A stretch of 64,000 nucleotides of DNA from Pelagicoccus sp. SDUM812002 (GTDB lineage Bacteria; Verrucomicrobiota; Verrucomicrobiia; Opitutales; Opitutaceae): contig NZ_JARXHX010000006.1 in assembly GCF_031127835.1 (NCBI RefSeq), forward strand, positions 228,938-292,937, given 5' to 3'. Each line of letters opens with the position of its first letter. The stretch's first letter is position 1. Shown one piece after another: positions 1-8,293 of the stretch. A program made the position numbers and the translations under genes. The notes below the pieces were generated by a model. It was not told the origin of the DNA, ran no database searches, and worked only from the letters and a program-made list of their open reading frames with translations.

Positions 1-780
1 GTAGCTGAAACCAAATTACCTGAAAGCATCGACGCTCGAGTGGAAACTCGGAGTAGACGCGAACTCATGTTCGCCCCGACACTCCGCACCGCTCGAACCG
101 AAAAAAGAGCCGTAAAAGACGCTCTGCGACCTACGATTCAATTCGTACCGAAAATACCAATACTAATCGATTCGCATCGACTACGCGAAACCCACCATGG
201 CCCCACTGAGTACTTTAACTCAAAACGCTAAATGGAACGCAGTAGCCAACGATAATTCCACGCAACACAAGGACGTGTTCAATCAAGCAAGCCTCCCCCT
301 CGGGTTGGCCCAAAACATATGACTAGCAACATCACGGACGATACAGCCAGTCGCGTCGAAATCCGCAGCCCCCAAGGCAACAAGGACGTTCGAGGCGAAA
401 GCGAAACGCACAGCATGCGCTTCGACCACCCCTGTGCCACCCTCCCTTTCGCTAGCTTCTTGAGGCACGCAGAGAACCCCAGGCCACGTCTGGAATCCCC
501 CCGGAGAAGGAAGCAACGCCGTCCCCAAGCAAGCCCGAGCGCCTACCTCCCAAACGACCCAAGGCTCCCGTTCGAGACGCCAGGATCGACACAATTTCGC
601 CAACACCAACCAACCCAAACGCAGCGCGAGCTAAACTCGACGCTCCCCACCATGAAACATGACCAAAAGCTTTCCAGAACGGCTTTCTACCTAGAGTAGC
701 TGTTCGATCAATTTCCGCCACATAGGCAGAAAAGCGAACGCCTGACGCTATCTATCGGGCACGCGGCAGCAAGGATGCTA
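1..780. other. Stretch without a supportable gene
   Basis: Frame 1 is open from base 1 to a TAA at 229-231, so the 3' end of a gene entering from the left is possible, but the peptide is arginine-rich and matches no family I recognise. From 232 to about 780 open frames on both strands are short, proline/arginine-rich and overlap each other, as expected of non-coding GC-rich sequence. I see no tRNA, repeat or terminator here. The flagellin promoter should lie near its right end. Confidence 0.4.
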
Positions 781-806
781 CCGCACAAATCAAGGATGAT
801 ATAAAC

Positions 807-1634
807 ATGTCAGTTGTAATCAATACAAACACGTCGGCGATCGCCGCGAAGAACAACCTCAACAAGAGCAACGCTATGCTGCAAAACAGCTTGGCTCGTC
901 TCTCTAGCGGTTCGAAAATCGTAAACCCATCAGATGATGCTGGTGGACTTGCGGTTTCCATGAAGATGTCGGCTGCTATCAAGCGGACCGAAGCAACCAG
1001 CAACAACATTGCGAACGCTCAGTCCTTCCTGCAGACTCAGGATGGCGCGCTTGCCACTGCCGGTAAGATCCTGGATCGTATGTCTGAACTCAAGACCTTG
1101 AGCGAAGACGTAACTAAGAACACTACCGACAAAGCTAACTACAACACAGAGTTCGAAGCCCTCAAGGCCCAGCTCGGTGCCGTAGCCGCAGAATCCTTCA
1201 ACGGTGTGTCTCTGATGAACAGCAGCGGCATGACCGTTAAGACTTCTGAAGATGGATCGCAAACGGTTGATATCGCTCAGACTACATTCAGTGATGATAC
1301 CAACGGTATCCACACAGACCTAGTCGCAACTAGCGACGGCTCGACTTCACTCGGTGCCGCTGGAATCGACCTCGACAAGATCAAGACTTCGATCGAAAAC
1401 GTTGCTACCCTCCGTGCAACCAACGGAGCGCAATCAAGCAGATTGAGCTTCGCTACAGATATGCTCGCGACTAACAAGCAGAACCTCGAAGCTGCAAATA
1501 GCCGTATCATCGACGTAGACGTTGCAACAGAATCGACTCAGCTCGCTCGTGCGAATATCCTGGTACAGGCTGGTTCGTCCATGCTCTCACAGGCAAACGC
1601 CTCGAGCCAGGTCGCTCTTCGTCTCATCGGTTAA
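807..1634 (+). CDS. fliC: Flagellin
   Basis: Structural subunit of the flagellar filament, 275 residues, exported unfolded through the flagellar type III system. The N-terminal D0/D1 region has the classic pattern (INTNTSAIAAKNNL at residues 4-17, then LARLSSGSKIVNPSDDAGG), and the C-terminal D1/D0 helix ends SQANASSQVALRLIG. The central variable domain is very short (about residues 125-190), so this is a minimal flagellin. Start ATG is preceded by AAGGA at 792-796. A strong terminator follows directly, so the gene is monocistronic. No other flagellar gene is in the window. A convincing sigma-28 or sigma-54 promoter was not found upstream. Confidence 0.96.
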   Translation: MSVVINTNTSAIAAKNNLNKSNAMLQNSLARLSSGSKIVNPSDDAGGLAVSMKMSAAIKRTEATSNNIANAQSFLQTQDGALATAGKILDRMSELKTLSEDVTKNTTDKANYNTEFEALKAQLGAVAAESFNGVSLMNSSGMTVKTSEDGSQTVDIAQTTFSDDTNGIHTDLVATSDGSTSLGAAGIDLDKIKTSIENVATLRATNGAQSSRLSFATDMLATNKQNLEAANSRIIDVDVATESTQLARANILVQAGSSMLSQANASSQVALRLIG

Positions 1635-1660
1635 GTTCGATAAGCGATTTAGATATCTCA

Positions 1661-1691
1661 AAGTGGCCCTCGCAAGAGGGTCACTTTTTTT
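1661..1691 (+). terminator. Rho-independent terminator of flagellin
   Basis: Eleven-base stem (one G-T wobble) with a GCAA tetraloop at 1672-1675, followed by seven Ts (1685-1691). It lies 27 bp after the flagellin stop. Confidence 0.93.
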
Positions 1692-1753
1692 GTTCCGAGA
1701 GGTACCCCAATTGAGGTTGCTCCATCAAACCAGCGATACCAAAGTCACGAACG

Positions 1754-2719
1754 ATGCCCGACTCGCAAACAGCTCCTAGAAACATACTCCTGCTATCCGG
1801 AGGAAGCAAAGTCGCAATCGCAAACATCGCCAAGCAGGCCGCCAAACGCAGAGGCTTAGAACTCCATATTTCGGATACGAGCTCTCAAGTGCCAACCTTC
1901 GCCATCGCCGACCATTTCACTCAACTTCCCGAACACAAATCGCCCTACTGGGCGGACGAGCTCAAAAAGCTCTGCTTCGAAGCTAAGATACGGCTCATTA
2001 TACCAACACGCCATTCAGAATTGCTCGAACTATCCAAGCTCGTCCCTTCCCTTTCTCAAAATGGTACAGTCGTATCCCTGTCAGAACCTAAAACGCTAAC
2101 CTCTTGCATCCACAAGCTGGATACATACCATTTCCTAAGGTCAATCGGAATTCCCACTCCAACAAGTTGCCTGAGGAGCGAATTTGATAACCAAATCGAA
2201 TTTCCCCTCATCGCGAAACCCGAACGCGGATCATCGTCGAACGGGGCGACTATAATTTCAAGCCAACGAGAATTAAAAGAGCTGCCAGCTGATTGGCTGC
2301 TTCAAGAGAAAGCCGAAGGAACCGAATATACCGTTAACGTCTACCTATCGAAAACAGGCCGTGCCCTTTGCGCCATTCCCCACGAGCGAATCATCGTTGA
2401 GGCGGGCGAGGTCGTACAGGCCAAAACCCGCCGTCACCAAAAGCTGATTGAAGCCTGTGTGCAAATCGCCGAGCAACTTCCCGGCGCTAGCGGTATCATA
2501 AACATACAGGCCTTCGTCGACGAGACTGCCAACCAAATTTCAGTTATCGAAATTAACCCCCGCATCGGCGGAGGTTACCCGCTCTGCGACGCCGCCAAAG
2601 GCCACTACATCGAGTGGCTTTGCCAGGAACACATCGACAACAAGGAAGTCGCACCGTTTGTCCAATGGACCGAAAACTTGCTCATGATGAGGTACAGAGA
2701 GGCGATGTTCAGTCTTTGA
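1754..2719 (+). CDS. ATP-grasp domain protein
   Basis: 321 residues. The N-terminal third looks like a Rossmann-type pre-ATP-grasp domain (NILLLSGG at residues 10-17). The middle holds an ATP-grasp nucleotide-binding fold (FPLIAKPERGSSSNG, about residues 150-164), and the end has the metal-binding signature ISVIEINPRIGGGYP (about 258-272). The family resembles carbamoyl-phosphate-synthase-large-chain-like ligases, which join a carboxylate to an amine through an acyl phosphate. The substrate cannot be told from sequence. It sits 60 bp after the flagellin terminator, with no neighbouring pathway genes. A role in flagellin or envelope modification is only a positional guess. Confidence 0.8.
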   Translation: MPDSQTAPRNILLLSGGSKVAIANIAKQAAKRRGLELHISDTSSQVPTFAIADHFTQLPEHKSPYWADELKKLCFEAKIRLIIPTRHSELLELSKLVPSLSQNGTVVSLSEPKTLTSCIHKLDTYHFLRSIGIPTPTSCLRSEFDNQIEFPLIAKPERGSSSNGATIISSQRELKELPADWLLQEKAEGTEYTVNVYLSKTGRALCAIPHERIIVEAGEVVQAKTRRHQKLIEACVQIAEQLPGASGIINIQAFVDETANQISVIEINPRIGGGYPLCDAAKGHYIEWLCQEHIDNKEVAPFVQWTENLLMMRYREAMFSL

Positions 2720-2811
2720 GACCGTAAAATGGCACACTTTCACCAATTATTTGTCACTTTCCCGTTTGAGATAGCTACTTTATAAAACTATCATTTCCCG
2801 AAACTCACAAC

Positions 2812-4644
2812 ATGCCCAAGGAACCTCAACCTGAAACAGAATCGCCCAAACCTCACTTCATTCCCAGAAGCGTCGAGTTGGAACAGTTCGCCAAGGTCCT
2901 GCCCTTGCAAGGGGTGGAGGCTGGCGACAAGCGAGTGTTCAACGTCTGGGGTGAGACCGGTGCCGGCAAGTCGTCTTTCCTCTCTGAATTTCGCGAAAGC
3001 GAGAGAATGAAAAAGGAAAAGGTTTTATGGATACAGCCGACACGTAACGAGCCGCTGGACGATATCCCAGATTTTATTAGAGCGTGCGCAAAAACGCTCC
3101 GCTACCCAGCTAATCCTGCCAAGGAAACTAAGATTTCCGAACAATTGGAAAGCGTGCAGAGAGGAAAGGTAAACCCTATCGTATCCGACGATTCGATACT
3201 GATTACCCGCAGCAGCATAGCCAAGCAAAAGAAAGCTTACATCAACCAAGCGGCGGCATCGTCAGTGGGACGCACGGAAAAGGTCAGAGACGATTTCGAG
3301 ATCAACGTGGGTCTCGGCGAGAGCAAGGCGAGCAATCACGCCGAAGCTTTTCTCGACGCCCTCCCCTTAAAGGCGCTTGGTACCGATCTCACGATTATAT
3401 ACATCGAGCACTACCATCGCCTCTCCGTAACCATCATGGATTGGCTACGGGACTATGTGTTTCCAACAGCCACGGCTGGAGCCTACCGTCGAAGTCTCAT
3501 CCTAATCCTCGAATCCACCGATCCCCTAAATTTCGCGTATCCACTCGAAAGCTGGGGAAACTGGTCAAACCTCACTGAAAATTTTCGGCTCGGTCCCCTT
3601 AGTACGCAAGATGCGTTAAGAACAGCCCAAGCTTTTGGTGCAGACCCCAAACGCGCGAGCTACCTGCAGCATCGAAGCCTCGGCTACCCGGGAGAATTAC
3701 ATGATGCCGCGAAGCAGGCTGCCGCTTTAAAGCTAGGCCCGGCTCAGCAGTTTCTAGACGTACTCGGAAAAGTGGATCAACTCAAGATCGCTGCCATTAG
3801 TCTCCCGCAAATCGTTCAGATCGATGAGATTGCCATCATCTTCGGAGCCGCCGCGGAGGCCGTTTTCGACTGGGCAAAAGGACTGCAGACCCCGCTCATC
3901 GCGCTCAGCTCAAACGGGAAAGCCTTGAACGTTAACGAGGCGCTCCGCTGCGAGGCCATTTCCCGTTTCGCTGAGATACCGAAATTCCAAGCCTACGCCA
4001 AAGCTTGGCACCCGATGGGACGCATTATCCGAAACGTTCCTTCGCGAACCGATCGCTCCAAGCTCCTGTTGCTCTGCGGCCTCGAGTGGATAGACGAGCC
4101 TCTCTGCTCCGCCCTGTTCAAGGATCAAGCGGACAAGATTCTCCCCTTCGTCACTGACTCGAAAACGATTTTCAACCATCAAGGAAATCAGTATTGCATC
4201 ACGAAGCGTTTCCTCCCCGACCTGCGAAAAGCAGCCCTCGATCTCAAACACCCGGGTGTAGGAGTTGTATTCAAAAAAGCGAGTACACTTTGGTTGGAAA
4301 AACTCGCCTCCATTGAAGAGCAACGTACGCACGTCGAGGCCCAAATCGAGCAGTGCGAACATGAGCTCCACGAACTATCGCGAAAACAAGCCGAGACCAT
4401 CGCCCAAATTCGTATCCACGATCGTGCGACTGGAGACGAGGAAAAGAGCAGCAATATCTTCTCTAAGATTTTCCACCTCGGCGAACAGGTTGACTCCAAT
4501 TCTCCGCACGCCCTACGCAAACTAAACAAGACGCTTTCCGGGCATATGCTTGAGAAGGAACGCGAGATCGACGATCTCAAAGCTGCCCTTCAAAACGTGC
4601 AAGATGCACTGAAACATCCTTACGTGCCCGTCTCCTTGAACTAA
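2812..4644 (+). CDS. P-loop ATPase with C-terminal coiled coil, function unknown
   Basis: 610 residues, predicted cytoplasmic. Walker A GETGAGKS lies at residues 47-54. A hydrophobic strand IIYIEHYH at 195-202 stands where Walker B is expected, with Glu199 and His200 instead of the usual Asp-Asp/Glu. Residues 55-300 look like an AAA/STAND-type NTPase. Residues about 300-490 are probably helical. Residues 495-540 and 575-605 are heptad-rich and charged (coiled coil). I do not recognise the family. It stands alone between an ATP-grasp gene and a GNAT-nitrilase gene. STAND-like architecture would fit a signalling or defence switch, but nothing here proves that. Confidence 0.7.
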   Translation: MPKEPQPETESPKPHFIPRSVELEQFAKVLPLQGVEAGDKRVFNVWGETGAGKSSFLSEFRESERMKKEKVLWIQPTRNEPLDDIPDFIRACAKTLRYPANPAKETKISEQLESVQRGKVNPIVSDDSILITRSSIAKQKKAYINQAAASSVGRTEKVRDDFEINVGLGESKASNHAEAFLDALPLKALGTDLTIIYIEHYHRLSVTIMDWLRDYVFPTATAGAYRRSLILILESTDPLNFAYPLESWGNWSNLTENFRLGPLSTQDALRTAQAFGADPKRASYLQHRSLGYPGELHDAAKQAAALKLGPAQQFLDVLGKVDQLKIAAISLPQIVQIDEIAIIFGAAAEAVFDWAKGLQTPLIALSSNGKALNVNEALRCEAISRFAEIPKFQAYAKAWHPMGRIIRNVPSRTDRSKLLLLCGLEWIDEPLCSALFKDQADKILPFVTDSKTIFNHQGNQYCITKRFLPDLRKAALDLKHPGVGVVFKKASTLWLEKLASIEEQRTHVEAQIEQCEHELHELSRKQAETIAQIRIHDRATGDEEKSSNIFSKIFHLGEQVDSNSPHALRKLNKTLSGHMLEKEREIDDLKAALQNVQDALKHPYVPVSLN

Positions 4645-4689
4645 GACAGCGCTTGCAAACAGCAAAGCCCGCAAACAAGCTTTGCCCGC

Positions 4690-6255
4690 ATGGTAACTGT
4701 TCGCGAAGCAAGAGTCGAAGACCTTGAAACCTTAGTTGAGCTTAACAAAACGTGTTTTCCGCAGATGGCGGAGGAGAACGTTGTTTGGACCGTTTCACAG
4801 CTCGCTAATCACGTCCGACTCTTCCCTCAGGGTCAGCTCGTCGCCGTTGAGGAAGACCGAATCCTCGGAGCCGTATCCAGCTTGATAGTCGACCTTGGCG
4901 TTGATTCTTATCGCCAACACACCTACGCAGGGATCACCGACGGCGGCTACTTCCATAATCACAACCCCGAGGGCGATAGCCTCTATGGAGCCGACGTCTA
5001 TGTGCATCCAGAAGCACGAGGCAAGGGAGTCGGACACCTGCTCTATCAAGCGCGCCGAGACCTTTGCAAACGCTTGAACCTGCGCCGAATAATCGCAGGA
5101 GGCCGTATTCATGGCTACCACGAACACGCCGACTCGATGAGTCCTGAAAACTACGTAGTAGAAGTAGAGAACGGGAAGGCAAGCGATCTTGTGCTTAATT
5201 TTCAACTACGAGAAGGCTTCATCGTCAGAGGTGTCATCAAGAACTACATACAAGATCCGCTCAGCAAAAACTTTGCGACCTTCCTCGAGTGGATCAACCC
5301 TGACTACCAACCCGTCGAAAAGGACGGCCGCAAAGTGCGTGTCTCCTGCGTGCAATACCAAGTTCGCGGCATCAACAGCTTCGAGGACTTCGCCGACCAA
5401 GTGGAATACTTCGTCGAAACCGCTGCCGACTACCGCTCAGACTTCGTTGTCTTTCCGGAGTTCTTCTCCGTACAGCTTCTTTCCCAGAAAGCCCTCAAGA
5501 AACTCCCTTCCGTCGAAGGTATCCGCAGGCTCTCCGAGTTGACCCAACCCTTCATGGAACTGATGGGCCGGCTCGCCCAAGAATATGGCATCTACATCGT
5601 CGCCGGCAGCCATCCTATGGACATAGACGGGTCCCTGCAAAATGTTTGCCCGATTTTCGCCCCCGATGGCAGCTACACTCTCCAGCCTAAGCTCCATATC
5701 ACTCCGGCCGAAAAGAAGTACTGGGGCATCAGTGGCGGAAACGACCTCCGCGTCATCAGCACGCCCAAGGCTCGTATCGGCATCCTCATTTGCTACGACT
5801 CCGAGTTCCCCGAAGCAGCCCGCTACCTTGCCGACCAAGGCGCCGAAATCATTTTCGTGCCCTACTGCACCGACAATCGCCACGGCTTCCTCCGCGTCCG
5901 CTACTGCAGCCAAGCGCGAGCCATCGAAAATCAAGTTTACGTCGTCACCGCAGGTATCATTGGCAACCTCCCCAGCGTACCCGCTATGGACATCCACTAC
6001 GGCAAGGCCGCCGTCTTCAGCCCGAGTGATCACGAGTTCGCCCGCGATGGTATCCAAGCCGAAGCCGACTCCAACGTGGAGATGATGCTCGTCTCCGATC
6101 TCGACATCAATGACCTCTACCGCAGCCGCGCCTCGGGCAGCGTCACTCCCATGCTCGATCGCCGCAAGGATCTCTTCCAGTTCATCAGCAACCTCCCTGG
6201 CGACCAGCACAAGTCGAATCCACCCGAAAACGGCCCCATGGGCCTCCCGGTTTAG
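4690..6255 (+). CDS. GNAT acetyltransferase fused to carbon-nitrogen hydrolase
   Basis: 521 residues with two domains. Residues 1-200 form a GNAT N-acetyltransferase (acetyl-CoA loop PEARGKGVGHLLY at about 103-115). Residues 215-500 form a nitrilase-superfamily amidohydrolase with the full catalytic triad: Glu257 (FPEFF), Lys334 (PKLH) and Cys368 (LICYDSEFPEAARY). The same architecture is known in B. subtilis YhcX and homologues. The substrates are not established. The hydrolase may release an acyl or amide group from a molecule handled by the acetyltransferase. It is followed 43 bp later by dcd in the same direction. Confidence 0.92.
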   Translation: MVTVREARVEDLETLVELNKTCFPQMAEENVVWTVSQLANHVRLFPQGQLVAVEEDRILGAVSSLIVDLGVDSYRQHTYAGITDGGYFHNHNPEGDSLYGADVYVHPEARGKGVGHLLYQARRDLCKRLNLRRIIAGGRIHGYHEHADSMSPENYVVEVENGKASDLVLNFQLREGFIVRGVIKNYIQDPLSKNFATFLEWINPDYQPVEKDGRKVRVSCVQYQVRGINSFEDFADQVEYFVETAADYRSDFVVFPEFFSVQLLSQKALKKLPSVEGIRRLSELTQPFMELMGRLAQEYGIYIVAGSHPMDIDGSLQNVCPIFAPDGSYTLQPKLHITPAEKKYWGISGGNDLRVISTPKARIGILICYDSEFPEAARYLADQGAEIIFVPYCTDNRHGFLRVRYCSQARAIENQVYVVTAGIIGNLPSVPAMDIHYGKAAVFSPSDHEFARDGIQAEADSNVEMMLVSDLDINDLYRSRASGSVTPMLDRRKDLFQFISNLPGDQHKSNPPENGPMGLPV

Positions 6256-6298
6256 AGTTGCCACTTCCCGAAAAATTCGGACTGGTATCACCCCCAAT

Positions 6299-6835
6299 AT
6301 GATACTCTCTGACAAAGCGATTCTGGAAGGCATGGAAAAGGGTGAAATCGTGGTCGAACCCTTCGACCGAGCCGCACTCGGCACCAACAGCTACGACGTC
6401 CACCTCAGCAAGTACTTGGCCACTTACACCGCCGAGATCCTAGACGCCCGCGAGCACAACAAAATCGCCCATTTCGAAATTCCGGAGGAAGGTTTCGTCC
6501 TCCGTCCCGGCACTGTTTACCTCGGGTCCACCTTTGAGTATACAGAGACCCATGCCCACGTGCCCTTCCTCGAAGGCAAAAGCAGCGTCGGCCGCCTCGG
6601 CATCGACATCCACGCCACCGCTGGCAAAGGCGACGTCGGCTTCTGTAACCACTGGACGCTCGAGATCTCCGTGGCTCAGCCTGTAAAAGTCTATGCAGGC
6701 ATGCCCATTGGACAACTCATCTATTTTCACGTCGAAGGAGACGTTGAGAACTACTACAACAAGAAAGCCTCCGCTAAGTACAACTCCCGCAGCCCGCTCC
6801 CTATGGAGTCGATGATGTGGAAGAACCAGTTCTAG
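6299..6835 (+). CDS. dcd: dCTP deaminase
   Basis: Deaminates dCTP to dUTP, the first step towards dTMP. 178 residues, a little shorter than the E. coli enzyme. The signature GKSSVGR lies at residues 93-99 and the catalytic glutamate is probably Glu122 in HWTLEIS. The start is the ATG at 6299 (MILSDKAILE, the family's usual N-terminus), although the frame is open further upstream into the preceding gene. Whether it is mono- or bifunctional (dCTP deaminase/dUTPase) cannot be decided by eye. Confidence 0.94.
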   Translation: MILSDKAILEGMEKGEIVVEPFDRAALGTNSYDVHLSKYLATYTAEILDAREHNKIAHFEIPEEGFVLRPGTVYLGSTFEYTETHAHVPFLEGKSSVGRLGIDIHATAGKGDVGFCNHWTLEISVAQPVKVYAGMPIGQLIYFHVEGDVENYYNKKASAKYNSRSPLPMESMMWKNQF

Positions 6836-6861
6836 CTTTTGGCTCCTCTGGTCGCGATCTC

Positions 6862-7221
6862 TCACAAAAAGTCCTTCAAGCTTCGCACTGGATCGCCCTT
6901 CGGGCCTTCCCGATAGACCATTTTCGGCACCGGATCCCAACCCTGCCCCCCCCAAGGGTTGCAGCGTAAGATTCGCCACATCAACAACCGCAAGGCTCTC
7001 AGCAAGGGTAGCGTTCTCAGACACTCGATCGCGTAGTGCGAGCAGGTCGGCCTGAAGCGGCACGCTGCACCAGCACCCAAGAAGGCATTTTTCACTGGCG
7101 ACAGCGTCCACTGGTACAATCGTACCAGAAAAACGAATACCTCAGCGACCCCGCGGCCTAACTGTCGAAAGACACCCATTCCCGCAAAGCTAAGACATCT
7201 CGACCCCAAATGGGAAAACAA
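6862..7221 (-). CDS. yidD: Membrane protein insertion efficiency factor YidD
   Basis: 119 residues. The YidD core runs from about residue 30 to 105: LYQWTLSPVKN, then CRFRPTCSHYA and CNPWGGQGWDPVP. The family consists of small membrane-associated proteins that help YidC insert inner-membrane proteins. Compared with the usual 70-90 residues this one has an N-terminal extension, and Met15 (MGVFRQLGRG) may be the real start. The ATG at 7221 begins 1 bp after the ribD stop, so the two genes are probably cotranscribed. The usual neighbours rpmH, rnpA and yidC are absent here. Confidence 0.93.
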   Translation of the reverse strand: MFSHLGSRCLSFAGMGVFRQLGRGVAEVFVFLVRLYQWTLSPVKNAFLGAGAACRFRPTCSHYAIECLRTLPLLRALRLLMWRILRCNPWGGQGWDPVPKMVYREGPKGDPVRSLKDFL

Positions 7222-7222
7222 T

Positions 7223-7684
7223 TCACTTAGCCGTCGAGTGACCCTGATATCCTGGGTTCAGAGCCGAGCACTCGGCATCCAAGACACCTACCGACACCTC
7301 AACACCTGCCGCCTCTAAGACGCGGGTCGCATTTCCGCGGTGCTCAGGAGTCGGATCCGAAGCTCCGACCACCACCCGCCTGATCCCGGACTTCAAGATC
7401 GCATCCGTGCACGCCCCAGTGCGACCTTTCGTGGAGCACGGCTCCAGCGTCACATAAAGGACCGCTCCTTTCGCAGGTTTACGACCGAGCGCTTCGAAAG
7501 CATGACGCTCCGCATGCGGCCCGCCATCTTTCTCAAAGTGGCCCTTTGCCACGATCTCACCGTTCTCTACGATCACCGCCCCCACTCGTGGATTCGGGCT
7601 CGTTTTCACAGGATCGCCTCGCACTGCCTCGCAAACCGCAGCTCTCATGAAACTCTCGTCGTTGTGCTTCCGTTCCATAACCAA
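7223..7684 (-). CDS. ribD: Riboflavin deaminase domain protein (RibD N-terminal domain only)
   Basis: 153 residues matching the CMP/dCMP-type zinc deaminase half of RibD: substrate loop TSPNPRVGAVIV, zinc ligands HAER (HAE motif) and EPCSTKGRTGAC (PCxxxxxxxxC). It would deaminate the pyrimidine intermediate of riboflavin synthesis. The C-terminal reductase domain found in most RibD proteins is missing, as the stop follows at about residue 153, so the reductase must be encoded elsewhere if the pathway is complete. It lies directly upstream of yidD (1-bp gap). Several in-frame Met codons near the start leave the exact N-terminus open. Confidence 0.88.
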   Translation of the reverse strand: MVMERKHNDESFMRAAVCEAVRGDPVKTSPNPRVGAVIVENGEIVAKGHFEKDGGPHAERHAFEALGRKPAKGAVLYVTLEPCSTKGRTGACTDAILKSGIRRVVVGASDPTPEHRGNATRVLEAAGVEVSVGVLDAECSALNPGYQGHSTAK

Positions 7685-7740
7685 GACAGCTCAGACTCCC
7701 AACGATAAACCGTCGCACAAGTCCCAGCCTTAAGTGCAAC

Positions 7741-8169
7741 TTACTGGTTTTCAGCGTTTTTCAAGCAAAGCTCAGCATATGCCTTAATTCGCTTGCGAAC
7801 ATTGGTCAGCCCATTGCGTCGATTGGGAGAAAGGTGCTGCGTTATTCCGACCTCTGCCAAGAAGTCGGGCTCTAGATCTATGACCGCCTCCGGCGTTTCC
7901 CCGCTGTAGAGCCCACAAAGCAGGGTCGAGGTGCCTTTGGTGATGGCCGCGTCAGAGTCCGTGTGAAAATAGCACTTTCCATCCTTGAACTCCGGATAGA
8001 CCCAAAGTTGCGACAAGCAGCCCTCTATCAAGAAGGCATCGATCTTGTACTCGTCCGCCAGCGGAGTGTTCGCCTTGGCCCGGTCTACGATGTAGGCAAA
8101 CCGTTCGAAGTGGTCCTCGAACGGAGCCAGCTCTTCCACTAACGCGTCCCTTTTCGCTTCAATACTCAT
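7741..8169 (-). CDS. sufE: SufE-family cysteine desulfuration protein
   Basis: 142 residues. SufE accepts persulfide sulfur from the SufS cysteine desulfurase and delivers it to iron-sulfur cluster assembly. The acceptor cysteine is Cys51 in IEGCLSQLW, the family's GCxSxxW signature. The rest of the alpha/beta fold (KCYFHTDSDAAITKG, then the C-terminal LSPNRRNGL) is intact. No suf operon is adjacent. A weak GG-N10-GC element lies 29 bp upstream (8198-8213). Confidence 0.93.
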   Translation of the reverse strand: MSIEAKRDALVEELAPFEDHFERFAYIVDRAKANTPLADEYKIDAFLIEGCLSQLWVYPEFKDGKCYFHTDSDAAITKGTSTLLCGLYSGETPEAVIDLEPDFLAEVGITQHLSPNRRNGLTNVRKRIKAYAELCLKNAENQ

Positions 8170-8293
8170 TTATACTAGCAACACACCAACTCCGAGCTGC
8201 ATGTCCAGCGCCGATTCCCAAGAGACATTCGAATAAAAACCTCGAAATCCTCGCCAATCTAAGTCTCCTCCCCTCTGCACCACTTCCAAGACC

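Noticed and set aside
721..806. Sigma-54 or sigma-28 promoter for flagellin
   Set aside because: The best GG-N10-GC (757-770) has few other matches and no convincing sigma-28 -35/-10 pair was found.
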